The notes beneath the pieces are model-generated. The model did not search any database and had not been told where the DNA came from. It saw only the letters and a list, made by a program, of their open reading frames with translations. The position numbers were made by a program, and so were the translations under genes. This document shows, piece by piece, positions 63,253 through 64,000 of a stretch of 64,000 nt of DNA. The stretch is from positions 10,431,001-10,495,000 of the forward strand of contig CATNEN010000001.1 in assembly GCA_950097015.1 (NCBI GenBank). Reading direction: 5' to 3'. This DNA comes from Macrostomum hystrix. Taxonomy: Eukaryota; Platyhelminthes; Macrostomidae. Positions within the stretch are counted from its first letter, which is position 1. The number at the start of each line of letters is the position of its first letter.

Positions 63253-63814
63253 CACAATGACTGAATAACCAATAGTCTCGCTGGCCTTTGTTAAATAGCT
63301 TGAGCTACTACGGAAAATATTTAGTCCTTATAATAAAATTTGCTTCGTAAAAAATAAAGTTTTCGATCACCTACTCATAGTAACGGGATAGGTAAAATAG
63401 GTAAAATAAATGACGTGTGAAATTTTATCGTTTAAGCAGCCAATTCTGTCAATAATATTTGCAAATAAAACTGTATTATCAATAAAGACGGAATAACTTT
63501 TGATAATCAATAATGGACAATTTTCTCAGTAGAAAACGATCTATATTTCTTGCTTTTTATGAAACGAAATGCCTCTTAAAAAAGCAATACCGTGTAAATA
63601 AATCCGTCATTATTAATATTCAGCATCTGATTCAAAAGAAACTCATTTTTATTGCAAGAAGTCAAGGAATTCTCCTATCGTAATGAGGCAGCCAAACATC
63701 AAAGCGATTGTTGGGCGCCTTGCCTAAATTACGACAAATATTCATTCATTGCTATGCTTACCTGAGGCTACATTTCATCATTCTTGTTTGTTTTAATCCT
63801 TACTATCCCATCTC
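63253..63814. other. AT-rich intergenic DNA
   Basis: Contains several AATAAA-like words (e.g. AAAATAAAG near 63350) that could end the GPCR 2 transcript; no gene seen. Confidence 0.4.
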
Positions 63815-64000
63815 TGCCAGATCTCTTATCTCCCCCATCTCTCCCATCTCTCCCATCTCTCCCATCTCTACCATCTCTCCCACGTCTCTTATCCTTCTTA
63901 TCTCCCCCATCCCTCTTATCTCTCCCATCTCTCTTATCTCTCCCATCTCTCCTATCTCTCCCATCTCTCCCATCTCTCCCATGTCTCTTATCCCTCTTAT
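63815..64000. repeat. Pyrimidine-rich microsatellite, continues past the window
   Basis: Repeats of CTCTCCCATCT and CTCTTATC up to the last base. Confidence 0.9.

Overview
The window is animal nuclear DNA: protein genes are interrupted by short GT-AG introns (24-bp micro-exons included), TATA boxes and AATAAA signals are visible, there are two tRNA-derived SINE families, and it carries Gypsy and LINE remnants plus recognisable metazoan genes (ribosomal protein eS8, a katanin-like-2 AAA ATPase with LisH domain, a secreted matrix metalloproteinase, two rhodopsin-class GPCRs). Coding sequence is GC-rich in an AT-rich background. An invertebrate, perhaps a spiralian such as a free-living flatworm, fits; nothing here fixes the species. 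Minisatellites are exceptionally dense: more than a dozen arrays cover roughly 11-12 kb.

Layout. 1-3.1 kb: a candidate two-exon secreted Ser/Pro repeat gene running into a 30-bp minisatellite. 3.8-5.0 kb: GPCR 1. 5-16 kb: gene-poor DNA with a SINE, a LINE tail, a probable solo LTR (9.4-10.2 kb), a decayed coding fragment (10.6-11.2 kb), a 527-bp tandem duplication and palindromes. 16.9-22.1 kb (minus): KATNAL2, assembled here as ten coding exons (583 aa), its introns filled with SINEs and a minisatellite. 23.2-24.9 kb: a 281-bp MITE with 8-bp target duplication, then two inverted copies of a ~640-bp TIR element. 26.1-27.8 kb: RPS8. 28.1-30.6 kb: three minisatellites, two of them repeating a 5'-splice-site-like core. 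31.2-34.7 kb: a six-exon matrix metalloproteinase (587 aa).

33.9-58.1 kb is a segmental triplication. Unit A (33.9-42.2 kb) and unit B (48.7-58.1 kb) each hold the last two MMP exons followed, on the opposite strand, by a member of an unrecognised gene family; unit C (43.2-47.2 kb) is a wreck in which a Gypsy fragment and minisatellites replaced most of the unit. The family members (956 and 1216 aa) have an 8-residue first exon, a beta-rich N-terminal half of about 400 residues, and two or three copies of a ~245-residue module. Their N-terminal halves are very diverged while their C-terminal halves are almost identical, with a sharp boundary at a splice-acceptor-like AG|GC. This family and its duplication pattern are the best candidate for something undescribed.

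58.9-64 kb: a 21-bp minisatellite open in three frames, GPCR 2 (two exons, 423 aa) with a 16-bp minisatellite starting just after its stop, and a pyrimidine-rich microsatellite at the window edge. The genes do not form an evident pathway; the linkage that matters is the MMP 3' end plus family-gene unit that was copied together.
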